From JAOTZA01 sp965224065 (GTDB lineage Bacteria; Acidobacteriota; Thermoanaerobaculia; Multivoradales; JAHEKO01), in contig CBDCYF010000005.1 in the NCBI GenBank assembly GCA_965224065.1, positions 3,286,001 through 3,350,000 of the forward strand: a stretch of DNA of 64,000 nucleotides, in the 5' to 3' direction. Each line of letters begins with the position of its first letter. The first letter of the stretch is position 1. Of the stretch, positions 27,851 to 36,386 are shown one piece after another. The notes under the pieces are model-generated. The model worked only from the letters and a program-made list of their open reading frames with translations. It did not search any database and was not told the origin of the DNA. The position numbers were made by a program, and so were the translations under genes.

Positions 27851-28782
27851 GAGTGTGTCCCCCGGCGGAGAAACCCGAGGAGGTTGTCGACCGCCTCGCT
27901 CTCCATTCGGGCCCGGCTTTCTGCCGCGTAGGAACCGATGTGAGGGGTCAAGAGCGTGTTGGGGGCTCCGATCAGGGGTCCGTCGTAGGGCTCGGATTCA
28001 AACACATCGAGGTAGGCGCCGCCCAGATGACCGGAGTGGAGCAGGGAGGCGAGAGCGTCCTCGTCTACCAGCCCGCCGCGGGCGCAGTTGATCAGCAGCG
28101 CTCCACTGCGCATGGCCTCGAGAGCCGGTCGGTCGATGAGACCTCGGGTGGCCGAAGTGAGGGGCAGATGAAGGCTGACGATGTGCGACTCGGCGAGCAG
28201 TGTCTCGAGCGTCGTGTACGAGACTTTGTGCTCCTCGGCAACGACCTTGTCCGACTCGACGTCAAGGGCCAGCAATTGGGTGTCGAAAGGTGCCAGGAGA
28301 CGAGCCAGGGCCCGACCGATCCGTCCCAGACCGACGATGCCGACGGTCTTTCCGCGCAGCAAGCGTCCCATCGGCTTGTCCCAACGGCCTGCGCGCACAC
28401 CGGCGTCCGCCTGACGCACATGGCGCAGAAGATTGAGCATGGCGGCGAGCGTCAACTCGGCGACCGCATCGACCTGCGCGTCAGGGGTGTTAAAAACTTG
28501 TATCTCGCGCTCGGCGGCCGCCTCGAGATCGATGTTCTCGAGCCCCGAGCCACAACGGGAGATCACCCGCAGAGCGTCGGCGGCCTCGAGAACGCCGCGG
28601 TCCAGCGTCTCGGTCCCGGCGATCAGTCCGACGGCCCCGGTCAGCAAATCGGCGGTCTCCGTGGCCTCAAGGCGGCGCCCAAAGGGATTGAGCCGATACT
28701 CAAAACCGGCGGCCGCGAGTCGATCCAGCGGCTGCTGAGAGACCTTCGCAAAGCTCGAAGTAGATATGAAAATGTCCGCCAT
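27847..28782 (-). CDS. D-isomer-specific 2-hydroxyacid dehydrogenase (phosphoglycerate dehydrogenase-like)
   Basis: A 311-residue protein with the NAD motif VGIVGLGRIGRALARLL near residue 147, catalytic arginine in NCARGGLVDEDAL near 235, glutamate in DVFESEPY near 258, and histidine in LLTPHIGSYAAESR near 280. This is the SerA-like catalytic triad without the ACT/regulatory C-terminus. In serine synthesis it would oxidise 3-phosphoglycerate, but inside a glycan operon (overlapping the epimerase) it more likely works on a glyceric- or sugar-acid precursor. That is inference from context. Confidence 0.86.
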   Translation of the reverse strand: MADIFISTSSFAKVSQQPLDRLAAAGFEYRLNPFGRRLEATETADLLTGAVGLIAGTETLDRGVLEAADALRVISRCGSGLENIDLEAAAEREIQVFNTPDAQVDAVAELTLAAMLNLLRHVRQADAGVRAGRWDKPMGRLLRGKTVGIVGLGRIGRALARLLAPFDTQLLALDVESDKVVAEEHKVSYTTLETLLAESHIVSLHLPLTSATRGLIDRPALEAMRSGALLINCARGGLVDEDALASLLHSGHLGGAYLDVFESEPYDGPLIGAPNTLLTPHIGSYAAESRARMESEAVDNLLGFLRRGTHS

Positions 28783-28835
28783 TTGCCCCCACCGGCCAAT
28801 CTCGAGGTCGGCCTCGAGGCCGACCCGGCCGGCCG

Positions 28836-30173
28836 TTAGGCTTTTACGATTCTATCGGAGGGTTGGCGATAGACGCCGCGGGTATCGACCACGAGAGCCG
28901 AGTGTTCGAGGATCATGTCGTAGTCCACGTCCGAATGATCGGTGACCACCACCACCGCGTCCTGGCGCGCCAGCATCTCGGGCGCGAGCGGCAGCGATTG
29001 CAACGGGGGGAGATGGCTCCACGAGCGCATCGCCGGTGCCTCGGCGATGTAGGGATCGTGGTACCCGACCTCCGCGCCCCGACTCTCGAGGATTGAAAGC
29101 AACTCGAACGCCGGGCTCTCGCGGGGATCGGAAACGTCTTTTTTATAAGCCAAACCCAAGAGCAACACCCGGCTTCCACGGAGGGTCTTGCCCCGCGTGC
29201 GCAGCGCCTCGTCCAACCGGTTCGCCACCCACCGGGGCATCTCGACGTTGATCTCGCCCGCGAGCTCGATAAAACGCGCGTCGGCACCGGCTTGGCGTGC
29301 CTTCCAACCCAGATAGAACGGATCGATCGGTATGCAGTGGCCGCCCCACCCCGGCCCCGGGTTGAATCGCATAAAACCGAAGGGTTTGGTCGCGGCGCAG
29401 TCCAGCACTTCCCAGATGTCGATCCCGAGGTGGCTGTAGACCACTTTGAGCTCGTTGACCAGCGCGATGTTGACCGCGCGAAAGACGTTTTCGGTGAGTT
29501 TTGTTGCTTCGGCTACATCGGGGCCGGAAGCCGTGACCACCTCGGGCACAATGGAGCCGTAGAGCTCGGCCGCCAGGGCCGTGGAAACCGGGTCGATGCC
29601 GCCCACGACCTTGGGAATAGAGGCGACACTGAAGACCCGGTTTCCCGGGTCCTCGCGCTCGGGCGAGTAGGCGAGAAAGAACCGGCCCTCTTCCGGGCCG
29701 TTCTCTTCGAGGACCGGCAACACGACCTCTCGGGTGGTGCCGGGATAGGTTGTGGATTCGAGGACGATCAACTGTCCGCTCCGCAACGTCTGGGCAATCG
29801 CCCGGACGGTGTCGAGGACATAGCGCAAGTCGGGCTGCCGGTCCTCGCCGAGCGGAGTCGGGACGCAGATGATGAGGGCGTCGGGCTCGCCCAATCGCGT
29901 CAGGTCGGCCGTCGGGTGGAAGTTTTCCCGATTGCGAAGATTCGAGACACGCGCCGCGTCGACCGAGGCGATATAGCTGTCGCCGCCTTGCAGGCTCTCG
30001 ACCTTGGCTGCGTCCGTGTCGAAGCCGGTGACACGAAAATCGGCTTCGGCAAACGTGACCGCCAGCGGCAGCCCGACGTAGCCCAGACCGATCACCCCGA
30101 TCTCGGCCGTGCGGTCGCGGATAGACGCCCGCAGTTTTCCCGCGACAGCGTCCGCGTCCATTGCCCGGGCCAA
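28836..30173 (-). CDS. UDP-sugar (UDP-ManNAc/GlcNAc/GalNAc-type) 6-dehydrogenase
   Basis: A 445-residue enzyme with IGVIGLGYVGLPLAVTFAEA near residue 25, VLESTTYPGTTREVVLP near 155, the lysine/asparagine of VAEATKLTENVFRAVNIALVNE near 215, and GPGWGGHCIPIDPFYLGWKA near 260, holding the catalytic cysteine. The layout fits the WecC/WbpA/TviB class that oxidises a UDP-N-acetyl-hexosamine twice to the uronic acid, using two NAD+. It supplies an acidic sugar for the polysaccharide. The next gene starts 54 bases downstream. Confidence 0.93.
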   Translation of the reverse strand: MARAMDADAVAGKLRASIRDRTAEIGVIGLGYVGLPLAVTFAEADFRVTGFDTDAAKVESLQGGDSYIASVDAARVSNLRNRENFHPTADLTRLGEPDALIICVPTPLGEDRQPDLRYVLDTVRAIAQTLRSGQLIVLESTTYPGTTREVVLPVLEENGPEEGRFFLAYSPEREDPGNRVFSVASIPKVVGGIDPVSTALAAELYGSIVPEVVTASGPDVAEATKLTENVFRAVNIALVNELKVVYSHLGIDIWEVLDCAATKPFGFMRFNPGPGWGGHCIPIDPFYLGWKARQAGADARFIELAGEINVEMPRWVANRLDEALRTRGKTLRGSRVLLLGLAYKKDVSDPRESPAFELLSILESRGAEVGYHDPYIAEAPAMRSWSHLPPLQSLPLAPEMLARQDAVVVVTDHSDVDYDMILEHSALVVDTRGVYRQPSDRIVKA

Positions 30174-30201
30174 AGTCTCGGCCGAGTGCAGCCCGCGCCC
30201 G

Positions 30202-31008
30202 TTACTCGGGCTGGGTTGAGGAGACCGTCCGGGGCTCGCGCTTGTCGATGGTGGTTCCGGTCACCAGAGCGGCGGCGCCGGTCGCAAGCGGCATCCAACC
30301 GGCGATCACGCAGGAACGGCAGTACTCGTCGGGGCGCAGGATGCCCTCGTCATCGACGCGGGTCACGATGCCGTCGCAGAGCCAGTGGAAGACCTCGCGC
30401 TCCCGTTGCGTCGGCGAGGTCTCGCCGATGGTGAGGTTCTGGGTGTGCCCAAGCTGCGAGCGGTCGAGGCCGACAACGCACTGGTCGCGGTCCAGGACCT
30501 CGACAAGATGGGTCTCGGTCCGCGCCTTTTCGGTACCGTCGTGGCCGATTACCGCGGCGTAGTACTCCGCGGCTTCCCATTCCTGGGAGTCCATCCAGTC
30601 CTCGAGCCACTCGCGGTCGCGGTCGTCGATCTGCATCCAATCCCGATCCTTGAGCAGCTCCCACCACTCGTCATCGAGGTCCTTTTGCTCGCGATTCTCG
30701 GGCTTGGGAAAGACACCCCAGTAGGAGCCGCCGCCAGCCGCCGTGAGCTCGGTCCAGTAGTAGCCGCCGGTTCGGTGCAGCCGCCGGAAATAGAGTCGCA
30801 CCGAGTCGCTGCCGGAGACCTCCGGACGCGCCGTTGCCTGGAAAACCGCGTTGGCTTCACGCGGCAGGCAGGCTACGGTGTCCAGCGTGAGAGTCTGCGC
30901 GGCGGCCGGACCCATCGATGCCGTCAAGCCCAGGACAAGCGTGACGAACGCCAAGCCGCGGCCGGACATTTTGCTCCGATTCATGCTGTACGGTGGAGTC
31001 TTCGACAT
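30202..31008 (-). CDS. Secreted, tryptophan/aspartate-rich protein of unknown function
   Basis: A 268-residue protein starting at ATG 31008 with AAGGGGGAC upstream. A likely signal peptide spans residues ~14-37 (LAFVTLVLGLTASMGPAAAQ). The mature part begins with a beta-like domain holding FRRLHRTGGYYWTEL. A very acidic, Trp-rich segment follows (DDEWWELLKDRDWMQIDDRDREWLEDWMD), and near the C-terminus comes CRSCVIAGWMPLATGAAALVTGTTI, which may be a membrane anchor. I do not recognise the family. Its position between the NTF2-like protein and the UDP-sugar dehydrogenase suggests a structural or accessory role in export. Confidence 0.6.
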   Translation of the reverse strand: MSKTPPYSMNRSKMSGRGLAFVTLVLGLTASMGPAAAQTLTLDTVACLPREANAVFQATARPEVSGSDSVRLYFRRLHRTGGYYWTELTAAGGGSYWGVFPKPENREQKDLDDEWWELLKDRDWMQIDDRDREWLEDWMDSQEWEAAEYYAAVIGHDGTEKARTETHLVEVLDRDQCVVGLDRSQLGHTQNLTIGETSPTQREREVFHWLCDGIVTRVDDEGILRPDEYCRSCVIAGWMPLATGAAALVTGTTIDKREPRTVSSTQPE

Positions 31009-31085
31009 CTGGGGTCCCCCTTCGGGTTGAGGCAAAATATTACGATCTGCTCCTCGGGCGGTCAAATCACCAAGGCGCAAGGGTC

Positions 31086-32462
31086 TTACGGAGCGGCTCT
31101 TTCGCGGACGATCCGCCATTGGTCTTCCTCGAGGCGCAGTTCGAGGACCTTGCGGACCCGGTCTTGGAACCGATCCGACCGATAGTCCTGAAGAAAGGTC
31201 ACCGAGGCCCGATTGCGCTCGAGCCGTGTCGAGAGAATCAAAATGTCCACTTCGATATGTTGTGGCTGCTCGATTCGCCGGCGACGCAATTCGCTCCAGG
31301 CTTCGCGGGAAAGCCCCTCTTCCGGCACAAAAACGGCCGAGTAGAAAGACAGGTAGTCGTCGGGGCGCTGCTCGGACCAGGCCCGCGCCCAGGCGTCCAC
31401 GACCGCTTTGACCTTCGCCGGGTCGGGCGTTTCCGCTGTTGGGGCCTCGGGCGGTGTCGCTTGCGGTGTCGTTGAAGGTTCAGCAGCCGCGGGCTCGTCC
31501 ACCGGAGGCTCATCTACCGGACGCTCATCCACCGGAGGTGTTGCAGGGGGCTGCGGCTCCGTGGCCGCTGGTTGGGGAATTTCCGGCTCGGGCTCCGGTT
31601 CCGGGGACAGGCTCAAGGTGGGGCCGTCAAAGGTCACCGGTGCTTCTGCCGAGGCGTTCTCCTCGGTGGCAGGGGCTGCGCCTGCCGCTGCAAGCGGCAC
31701 CGGAGGGCCGTCGTCCATCGTCCGGCACACCTCGTACGCGGCGGCCAGATCGGCCTCGGTCGGCGGATCGGTACATGCCTCGAGATCGGCAAGAGCGGCC
31801 TCGCAGTCCTGCGAAGCCAAGGCCAGACGGCCGCGCGCGCACAGCGCGCCGGCGTGGACGGGGTCCCGAGCCAGGATCTTGGCGACACGTTTTCTTGCCT
31901 GACGCAACCGCCCCTGGCTGCGGTCGAGCTCGGTCAGAGCGATCAAGGCCTCAACGTCCCCGGGGTCTTGTTCCAGGCGCCGAGTAAGCTCCTTGCGGCG
32001 GCGGGCCGGCGCCAGAGCGGCGAGCTCGCTGGCCTTTTTCCGTTCGAGGATCTCGCGGAAGACGGGCGCTCGCTGGAGTGCCTCCTCATCGATCCGGCGG
32101 GGCAACATCCTCTCGAACTGCGGCCGCATGGTCGTCGGCGCTTGCAGCGCGGTGTAGGCGCCGAAACGATTCTCGATCTCGGCCAAGCGCTCGTAGGCGC
32201 GGCGCACACCGTCGTCGTCGCCGAGCCCGTCTTGGGCCAGGGCCAGGCGAACCAACCCCTCGGCCAGGAGCTCGGGCTCGTCGAGCAGGCCAAAACAGGC
32301 GACCCGCAGCTTCTTGACCGCCGCCGCATAGTCGCCGGCGAGATAGTCGCCCGTGCCCTGCTCGAACAGGCCGAGATAGAACGAGTCCGCACCCCGCGCC
32401 GCAGGCAGGGCGGCACAGGCGAGGACGATCCAAATCGCGGACAGCTTGCGACCCATCTTCAT
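31086..32462 (-). CDS. Secreted TPR-containing protein with C-terminal NTF2-like (Cds6-type) domain
   Basis: A 458-residue protein whose ATG at 32462 overlaps the phosphatase stop. Residues 1-24 form a signal peptide ending AALPAARG. Residues ~25-220 are helical repeats (GDYLAGDYAAAVKKLRVACF; RLEQDPGDVEALIALTELD). A Pro/Glu/Ala-rich linker of ~110 residues includes a threefold VDEPP-type repeat. The last ~110 residues (VVDAWARAWSEQRPDDYLSFYS to WRIVRE) match NTF2-like domains seen at the ends of periplasmic cell-envelope proteins. It probably sits in the periplasm beside the export apparatus; the precise role is unknown. Confidence 0.7.
   Translation of the reverse strand: MKMGRKLSAIWIVLACAALPAARGADSFYLGLFEQGTGDYLAGDYAAAVKKLRVACFGLLDEPELLAEGLVRLALAQDGLGDDDGVRRAYERLAEIENRFGAYTALQAPTTMRPQFERMLPRRIDEEALQRAPVFREILERKKASELAALAPARRRKELTRRLEQDPGDVEALIALTELDRSQGRLRQARKRVAKILARDPVHAGALCARGRLALASQDCEAALADLEACTDPPTEADLAAAYEVCRTMDDGPPVPLAAAGAAPATEENASAEAPVTFDGPTLSLSPEPEPEPEIPQPAATEPQPPATPPVDERPVDEPPVDEPAAAEPSTTPQATPPEAPTAETPDPAKVKAVVDAWARAWSEQRPDDYLSFYSAVFVPEEGLSREAWSELRRRRIEQPQHIEVDILILSTRLERNRASVTFLQDYRSDRFQDRVRKVLELRLEEDQWRIVRERAAP
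31494..31538. repeat. Threefold 15-bp tandem repeat inside the linker of the TPR/NTF2-like gene
   Basis: Three nearly identical 15-base units (CTCGTCCACCGGAGG and two variants) in frame encode VDEPP/VDERP repeats in the proline-rich linker. Copy number may vary among strains. Confidence 0.8.
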
Positions 32463-33205
32463 GAGCGGCCTGCGGCGACCGGGACCGGAAGTGGCTTGTC
32501 CGCGAGAACGGCGCGCGGGTTGGATGTCGTCAGGCACTGCGCGGTCTCCTCGCCCATCCGCGCTGCCACGACCTCTCGCGCCCGGTTCAGACCGGGTGGG
32601 CGGCGACGCAGGCCGTGTGCATCGCTGGCCACAAAGTGAATCAGCTCCGCCTGGAGAAGGCGCAGCGTCCGGCTACGGATCTTGCGGCCATATCCGCCGG
32701 TAAGACTCGCCGCGGTCACCTGCAAGAGCGCGCCTTCGGCTACCAGCCGGTCGAGGCGCTCGATATCGTCGCCCAGGCCGTCGATCAACTCGGGGTGGGC
32801 GAGGATCGGTCTCCAGCCCTCGAGTCGAAGCTCGTGAAGCAGCTCTGCGGGGTCGGGGCCGGGCCCGCGGCGGGGGAGCTCCAGGAGCAGGTAGCGGGAA
32901 CCGGCCAGCGGCAACAGACCGGCAAGCCCCGGCCGGCGCAAGCTCTCCAACAGGCTCGAGCCGACTCGGATCTCGGCGCCGAGGTAGAGCTGGGGACGCT
33001 CTCCCACGGCCTCGCGCAGCCGGGCGAGCAGCTTCTGTAGCGCCGCGGGGTTGTCGTTCGGCCAGCTGGCGTGGTTCTGGTGCGGCGTTGCAATGATCGC
33101 CTCGCAGCCCTCGGCGGCGGCCGCGCGGCACATCTCGGCGGCTTCGGCGAGCTCGTCCGGACCGTCGTCGACGGCCGGCAGGCAGTGAAAATGGATGTCG
33201 ATCAC
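32459..33205 (-). CDS. CpsB/YwqE-like PHP-type protein-tyrosine phosphatase
   Basis: A 248-residue PHP-fold protein with the metal-binding motifs IDIHFHCLPAVDDGP at the start, ATPHQNH near 60, GAEIR near 96, LAHPELI near 138 and ASDAHGLRRRPP near 195. This set is typical of CpsB/Wzb-replacement phosphatases, which dephosphorylate the tyrosine-rich tail of the cognate BY-kinase. It lies 36 bases downstream of that kinase, so the pair should cycle phosphorylation to control polymerisation and export. Confidence 0.93.
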   Translation of the reverse strand: MIDIHFHCLPAVDDGPDELAEAAEMCRAAAAEGCEAIIATPHQNHASWPNDNPAALQKLLARLREAVGERPQLYLGAEIRVGSSLLESLRRPGLAGLLPLAGSRYLLLELPRRGPGPDPAELLHELRLEGWRPILAHPELIDGLGDDIERLDRLVAEGALLQVTAASLTGGYGRKIRSRTLRLLQAELIHFVASDAHGLRRRPPGLNRAREVVAARMGEETAQCLTTSNPRAVLADKPLPVPVAAGRS

Positions 33206-33241
33206 TGGCTGTTTTGGGCTGCTGGAGGCAGCTTGTGGGCG

Positions 33242-35491
33242 CTAGGCGGCGGAGCTGGAGACATCCTCGTCGACCGCTTCGGCATAGGCCTCGTAGTACA
33301 TGTAGCGGCGGCCCTGCCCGCCCCCTCTCTGCGGCTGGTAGCGGTTGAGCACCGCGCCGAGGACCTTGACCTCGGTGAGTCGCAGCCGCGCGCGGCAAGC
33401 CCGAACGTCCTCGCGCAGGATTTTGTTGGCGCGAAAACACAGCACCACGCCGTCCAGGTACGAAGCGAGCAGGCTCGCGTCGGTCACCGCCAGGACCGGT
33501 GGCGTGTCGACGATCACAAAATCGTAGCGGGTGCGGGCGTGGGCGACGATCTCCTCCATTCGATCGGAGGCGAGCAACTCGGACGGATTGGGCGGATGCG
33601 GTCCGGCCGGCACAAACGACATCCCCGCGACTCCGGTTTCGACCACGATGTCTTCGAATTCCATCCCTCCCGCCAGAAAGTTGACCAGGCCGGTCCGGTT
33701 GGAAGTCTCGAGGATCTTGTGCAGCCGGGGTTTTCTCAGATCGCCGTCGATCAACAACACTCGCCGGCCAAGCTGGGCCATGACCACGCCCAGGTTGACG
33801 GCGGTGACGGTCTTTCCTTCGCTGGCCTCTGCCGAAGTGACTGCGATGGCGCCGAGCTCTTCGGCGCTGGAGAGCGACAGCGCCGTACGCAGCGAGCGGT
33901 AGGCCTCGCTGATCGCGTGGCGGGGTCGCCGCTCCGGTATGCGCTCGATCTGCCGCGCCTTGTCGTCCTCCACGCCCTTCTTACGACGCTTCCGCCGGCC
34001 GCCGTATACATACCCGTAGTTTCCATAGGCGCCGCCCGACTCGCTGATGTCGGGGATCACCGTCAGCACCGGTAGCTCCAGGAGCCGCTCCAGCTCTTCG
34101 GCGGTTTTGACCGTGCGGTCGAGAAAATGCACCAGCAGGATCAACCCGATCCCCAGCACCAGACCCCCGGCCATGCCGACAAACAGGTTCTGCTGGAGCG
34201 ACGGGCGATATGGGCTCGTCGGCGGCAGCGCGGTGTCGATGACCCTCACGTTGGTCTCGCGCTCGCCCGACATGCGGGCGTTGAGATCGGATTTGGACAG
34301 CTGCCGGAGTAGATCGTCCTGCAAGAGACGACTGGCGTCGATCTCCATCTGCAGGTGGTTGTATTCGACCGACACCTGGCTCAGGTCGCGAGCCTCCGCC
34401 TTGACCTTCTCGATCTCGCGGCTCAGGGAGCTCTCGCGCCGCTGAGCCGAGCGGAACTCGGCCTGGGCGCGTTGCTCCGCCTTGGCAAAGTGGCTGTCGA
34501 TCTCGCCCTGCAGTACCCGGTCGCGCTCGTCGATCTCGGTCTTGAGCGACACCATGTCGGGGTGGTTCGGCTTGTAGACCAGGCTCTTGCTTTCGTACTC
34601 GCGCTGCTTGGCAACCAGGTCGCGTTTCATCTCGCCGAGGAGTCCACCCGATTCCTCGTCGGCGATTCGTTCGCGGGGCGTCGAGCGGAGTGCTACGTAG
34701 CGCGCCTCTTTCTCTACCCGCTCACGGGTCGCTGTCGACAGCTCGTCGTTGAGCTTCTGCAGCCGCTGCAAGGTCAGATTGGAGGCCGGGTCGAGCGTCA
34801 CGATGTCCGAGTTCTTGTTGTACTCGTTGAGCTGTTGCTCCTTGGTCTCCAGCTCCACCTTGAGGGACTCGATCTCGTCTTCGAGGAACTTCGAGGTCCG
34901 TCCAACGTTTTGCGACCACTTGTCGATCTCCCAGTCGATGTAGCTGGCCACGATCTGATTGGCGACCCGGGCGGTGAGCTCCGGGTCGTGTCCGGCGTAG
35001 GTGATTCGCACCAGCTCGGTGTTCTCGATTGGATCGATCTCCACACCGGCCAGGAGTCTTTTGGCGAGTTGTGCTACCGCGAGGTCGTCGCCGGCGGCGC
35101 TCGGCTCGGCCGGCCGCTGATGCGCCCTTGCCGGGTTGAAGACCGGCTCGTCGACCAGGTTGAGGGCTCGGACGACCCGCTCTCCGAGCCCGCGACTCCT
35201 GAGTAGCCGGTATTGGGTCGGGTAGTACTTCACCGTCGCCCACGTTTCGAGCCACGGATTGCGGTCGCTGGTGACTCCCAGCGGGTTTCGCTGCTCGATC
35301 TGGATCACCGCCGTCGCCCGGTATTTTTCGGGCGTCATAAAGAAAAGCGCCAGCCCGGCGAGGGTGGTCAGCAGACAGACGACCGCGATCAGGCGCCACT
35401 TCTCGGCGACCAGCCTCAGGTACTGGTGGAGGTCAAAAACGGATCCCTCATCCAGCTCACCGGGGTCCTGGGTCAGGAGGATGTCGCTCAT
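33242..35491 (-). CDS. Polysaccharide co-polymerase with BY-type tyrosine kinase (Wzc-like)
   Basis: A 749-residue protein from ATG at 35491 (AAGGAG upstream, overlapping the Wza-like stop). It has Wzz-type membrane helices near residues 31-52 and 420-445, with a long periplasmic coiled coil between them. The cytoplasmic kinase follows: SAEASEGKTVTAVNLG (Walker A, ~555), RRVLLIDGDLRKP (Walker A'), and FVIVDTPPV (Walker B). The tail GRRYMYYEAYAE holds the autophosphorylated tyrosine cluster. It sets chain length and gates export with the Wza-like protein. A single polypeptide carries both parts, as in proteobacterial Wzc. Confidence 0.95.
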   Translation of the reverse strand: MSDILLTQDPGELDEGSVFDLHQYLRLVAEKWRLIAVVCLLTTLAGLALFFMTPEKYRATAVIQIEQRNPLGVTSDRNPWLETWATVKYYPTQYRLLRSRGLGERVVRALNLVDEPVFNPARAHQRPAEPSAAGDDLAVAQLAKRLLAGVEIDPIENTELVRITYAGHDPELTARVANQIVASYIDWEIDKWSQNVGRTSKFLEDEIESLKVELETKEQQLNEYNKNSDIVTLDPASNLTLQRLQKLNDELSTATRERVEKEARYVALRSTPRERIADEESGGLLGEMKRDLVAKQREYESKSLVYKPNHPDMVSLKTEIDERDRVLQGEIDSHFAKAEQRAQAEFRSAQRRESSLSREIEKVKAEARDLSQVSVEYNHLQMEIDASRLLQDDLLRQLSKSDLNARMSGERETNVRVIDTALPPTSPYRPSLQQNLFVGMAGGLVLGIGLILLVHFLDRTVKTAEELERLLELPVLTVIPDISESGGAYGNYGYVYGGRRKRRKKGVEDDKARQIERIPERRPRHAISEAYRSLRTALSLSSAEELGAIAVTSAEASEGKTVTAVNLGVVMAQLGRRVLLIDGDLRKPRLHKILETSNRTGLVNFLAGGMEFEDIVVETGVAGMSFVPAGPHPPNPSELLASDRMEEIVAHARTRYDFVIVDTPPVLAVTDASLLASYLDGVVLCFRANKILREDVRACRARLRLTEVKVLGAVLNRYQPQRGGGQGRRYMYYEAYAEAVDEDVSSSAA

Positions 35492-36327
35492 AGAAACGAC
35501 TCCTTGACCCAGACGACGTCGCCGTCCATCAGCTCTACGTCCGCGATCTTGCCGCGCCGGATGTCGTTGATATTTACCGCGATGTCGGTCTGGCCCTGCC
35601 GCTGGATGCGGACCTTCTTGGACGCACGCTCGGTCAGGCCTCCGGCCCTGGCGAGAGCCGTGATGACCGTGACTCGATCCCCCCGGTCGAAGACGACGGC
35701 GCCCGAATTGGTGACCTCGCCGATGCAATGAACGGTCACGCGAACCGCCTTGGGCACATTGACCAGATCGTTGGCGAAGATCGGTACGTTGACGGTCGGG
35801 TCACCGTGCACCAGCAGGTCGGCGGCGTCGATCTCCAGGCGGTCCGAGAGCCCGTTTGTGCTGCGCCTCAAGACCAGAATCTTGTCGCCGTGATCGTCGG
35901 CGAGTCCACCGGCCTGAGTCAGCGCCTGGAGGAGCGTCCAGCGACCCGAGAAGGGCAGATTGCCCGGTTCCTCGACCGCGCCGACCACCAGAATGGGTCG
36001 CGCCCGGTGTTCGAGGATCTTGAGCTCTACGGTGGCGCGCTGCAAATACTGCTCGATAGCGTCCTGCAAGACCCCGGCGGCCTCGGCAGCGCTCAGGCCC
36101 TCCAGCCGGATCTCGCCAACGTGACGCAGCTCGATGGTTCCCTCCTCCGAAATGCGGGCTTCCCGATCAAAAGTCGCATCCTCCTGGACCGAGATCTCGA
36201 TCAAGTCCTGTGGCCCGAGACGGTATGTCGGGGCGGTCGTGGGGTCCTGCGCGTGGGCCAGGGGAGCCGCCAGGAGGGCCAGAAGACCGGCCGTAAAACG
36301 GGTGAGCGGCGGACAAACCATCTCCAT
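35488..36327 (-). CDS. Polysaccharide export protein (Wza-like, Poly_export and SLBB domains)
   Basis: A 279-residue protein with a Sec signal peptide (LLALLAAPLAHAQ) and no lipobox cysteine. The Poly_export domain starts YRLGPQDLIEISVQEDATF near residue 34. Two SLBB-type beta-grasp segments follow (ILVVGAVEEPGNLPF near 112 and VHCIGEVTNSGAVVF near 200). It is shorter than E. coli Wza (379 residues) and lacks its C-terminal amphipathic helix. It would form or seed the periplasmic/outer-membrane export channel joined to the Wzc-like kinase. A second Met at codon 3 is an alternative start. Confidence 0.92.
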   Translation of the reverse strand: MEMVCPPLTRFTAGLLALLAAPLAHAQDPTTAPTYRLGPQDLIEISVQEDATFDREARISEEGTIELRHVGEIRLEGLSAAEAAGVLQDAIEQYLQRATVELKILEHRARPILVVGAVEEPGNLPFSGRWTLLQALTQAGGLADDHGDKILVLRRSTNGLSDRLEIDAADLLVHGDPTVNVPIFANDLVNVPKAVRVTVHCIGEVTNSGAVVFDRGDRVTVITALARAGGLTERASKKVRIQRQGQTDIAVNINDIRRGKIADVELMDGDVVWVKESFL

Positions 36328-36386
36328 ATTCTACCATCTGCGAAACGTCCATCCCGCGGCCGTAAGCGACCCCGAAATGGCGATCG

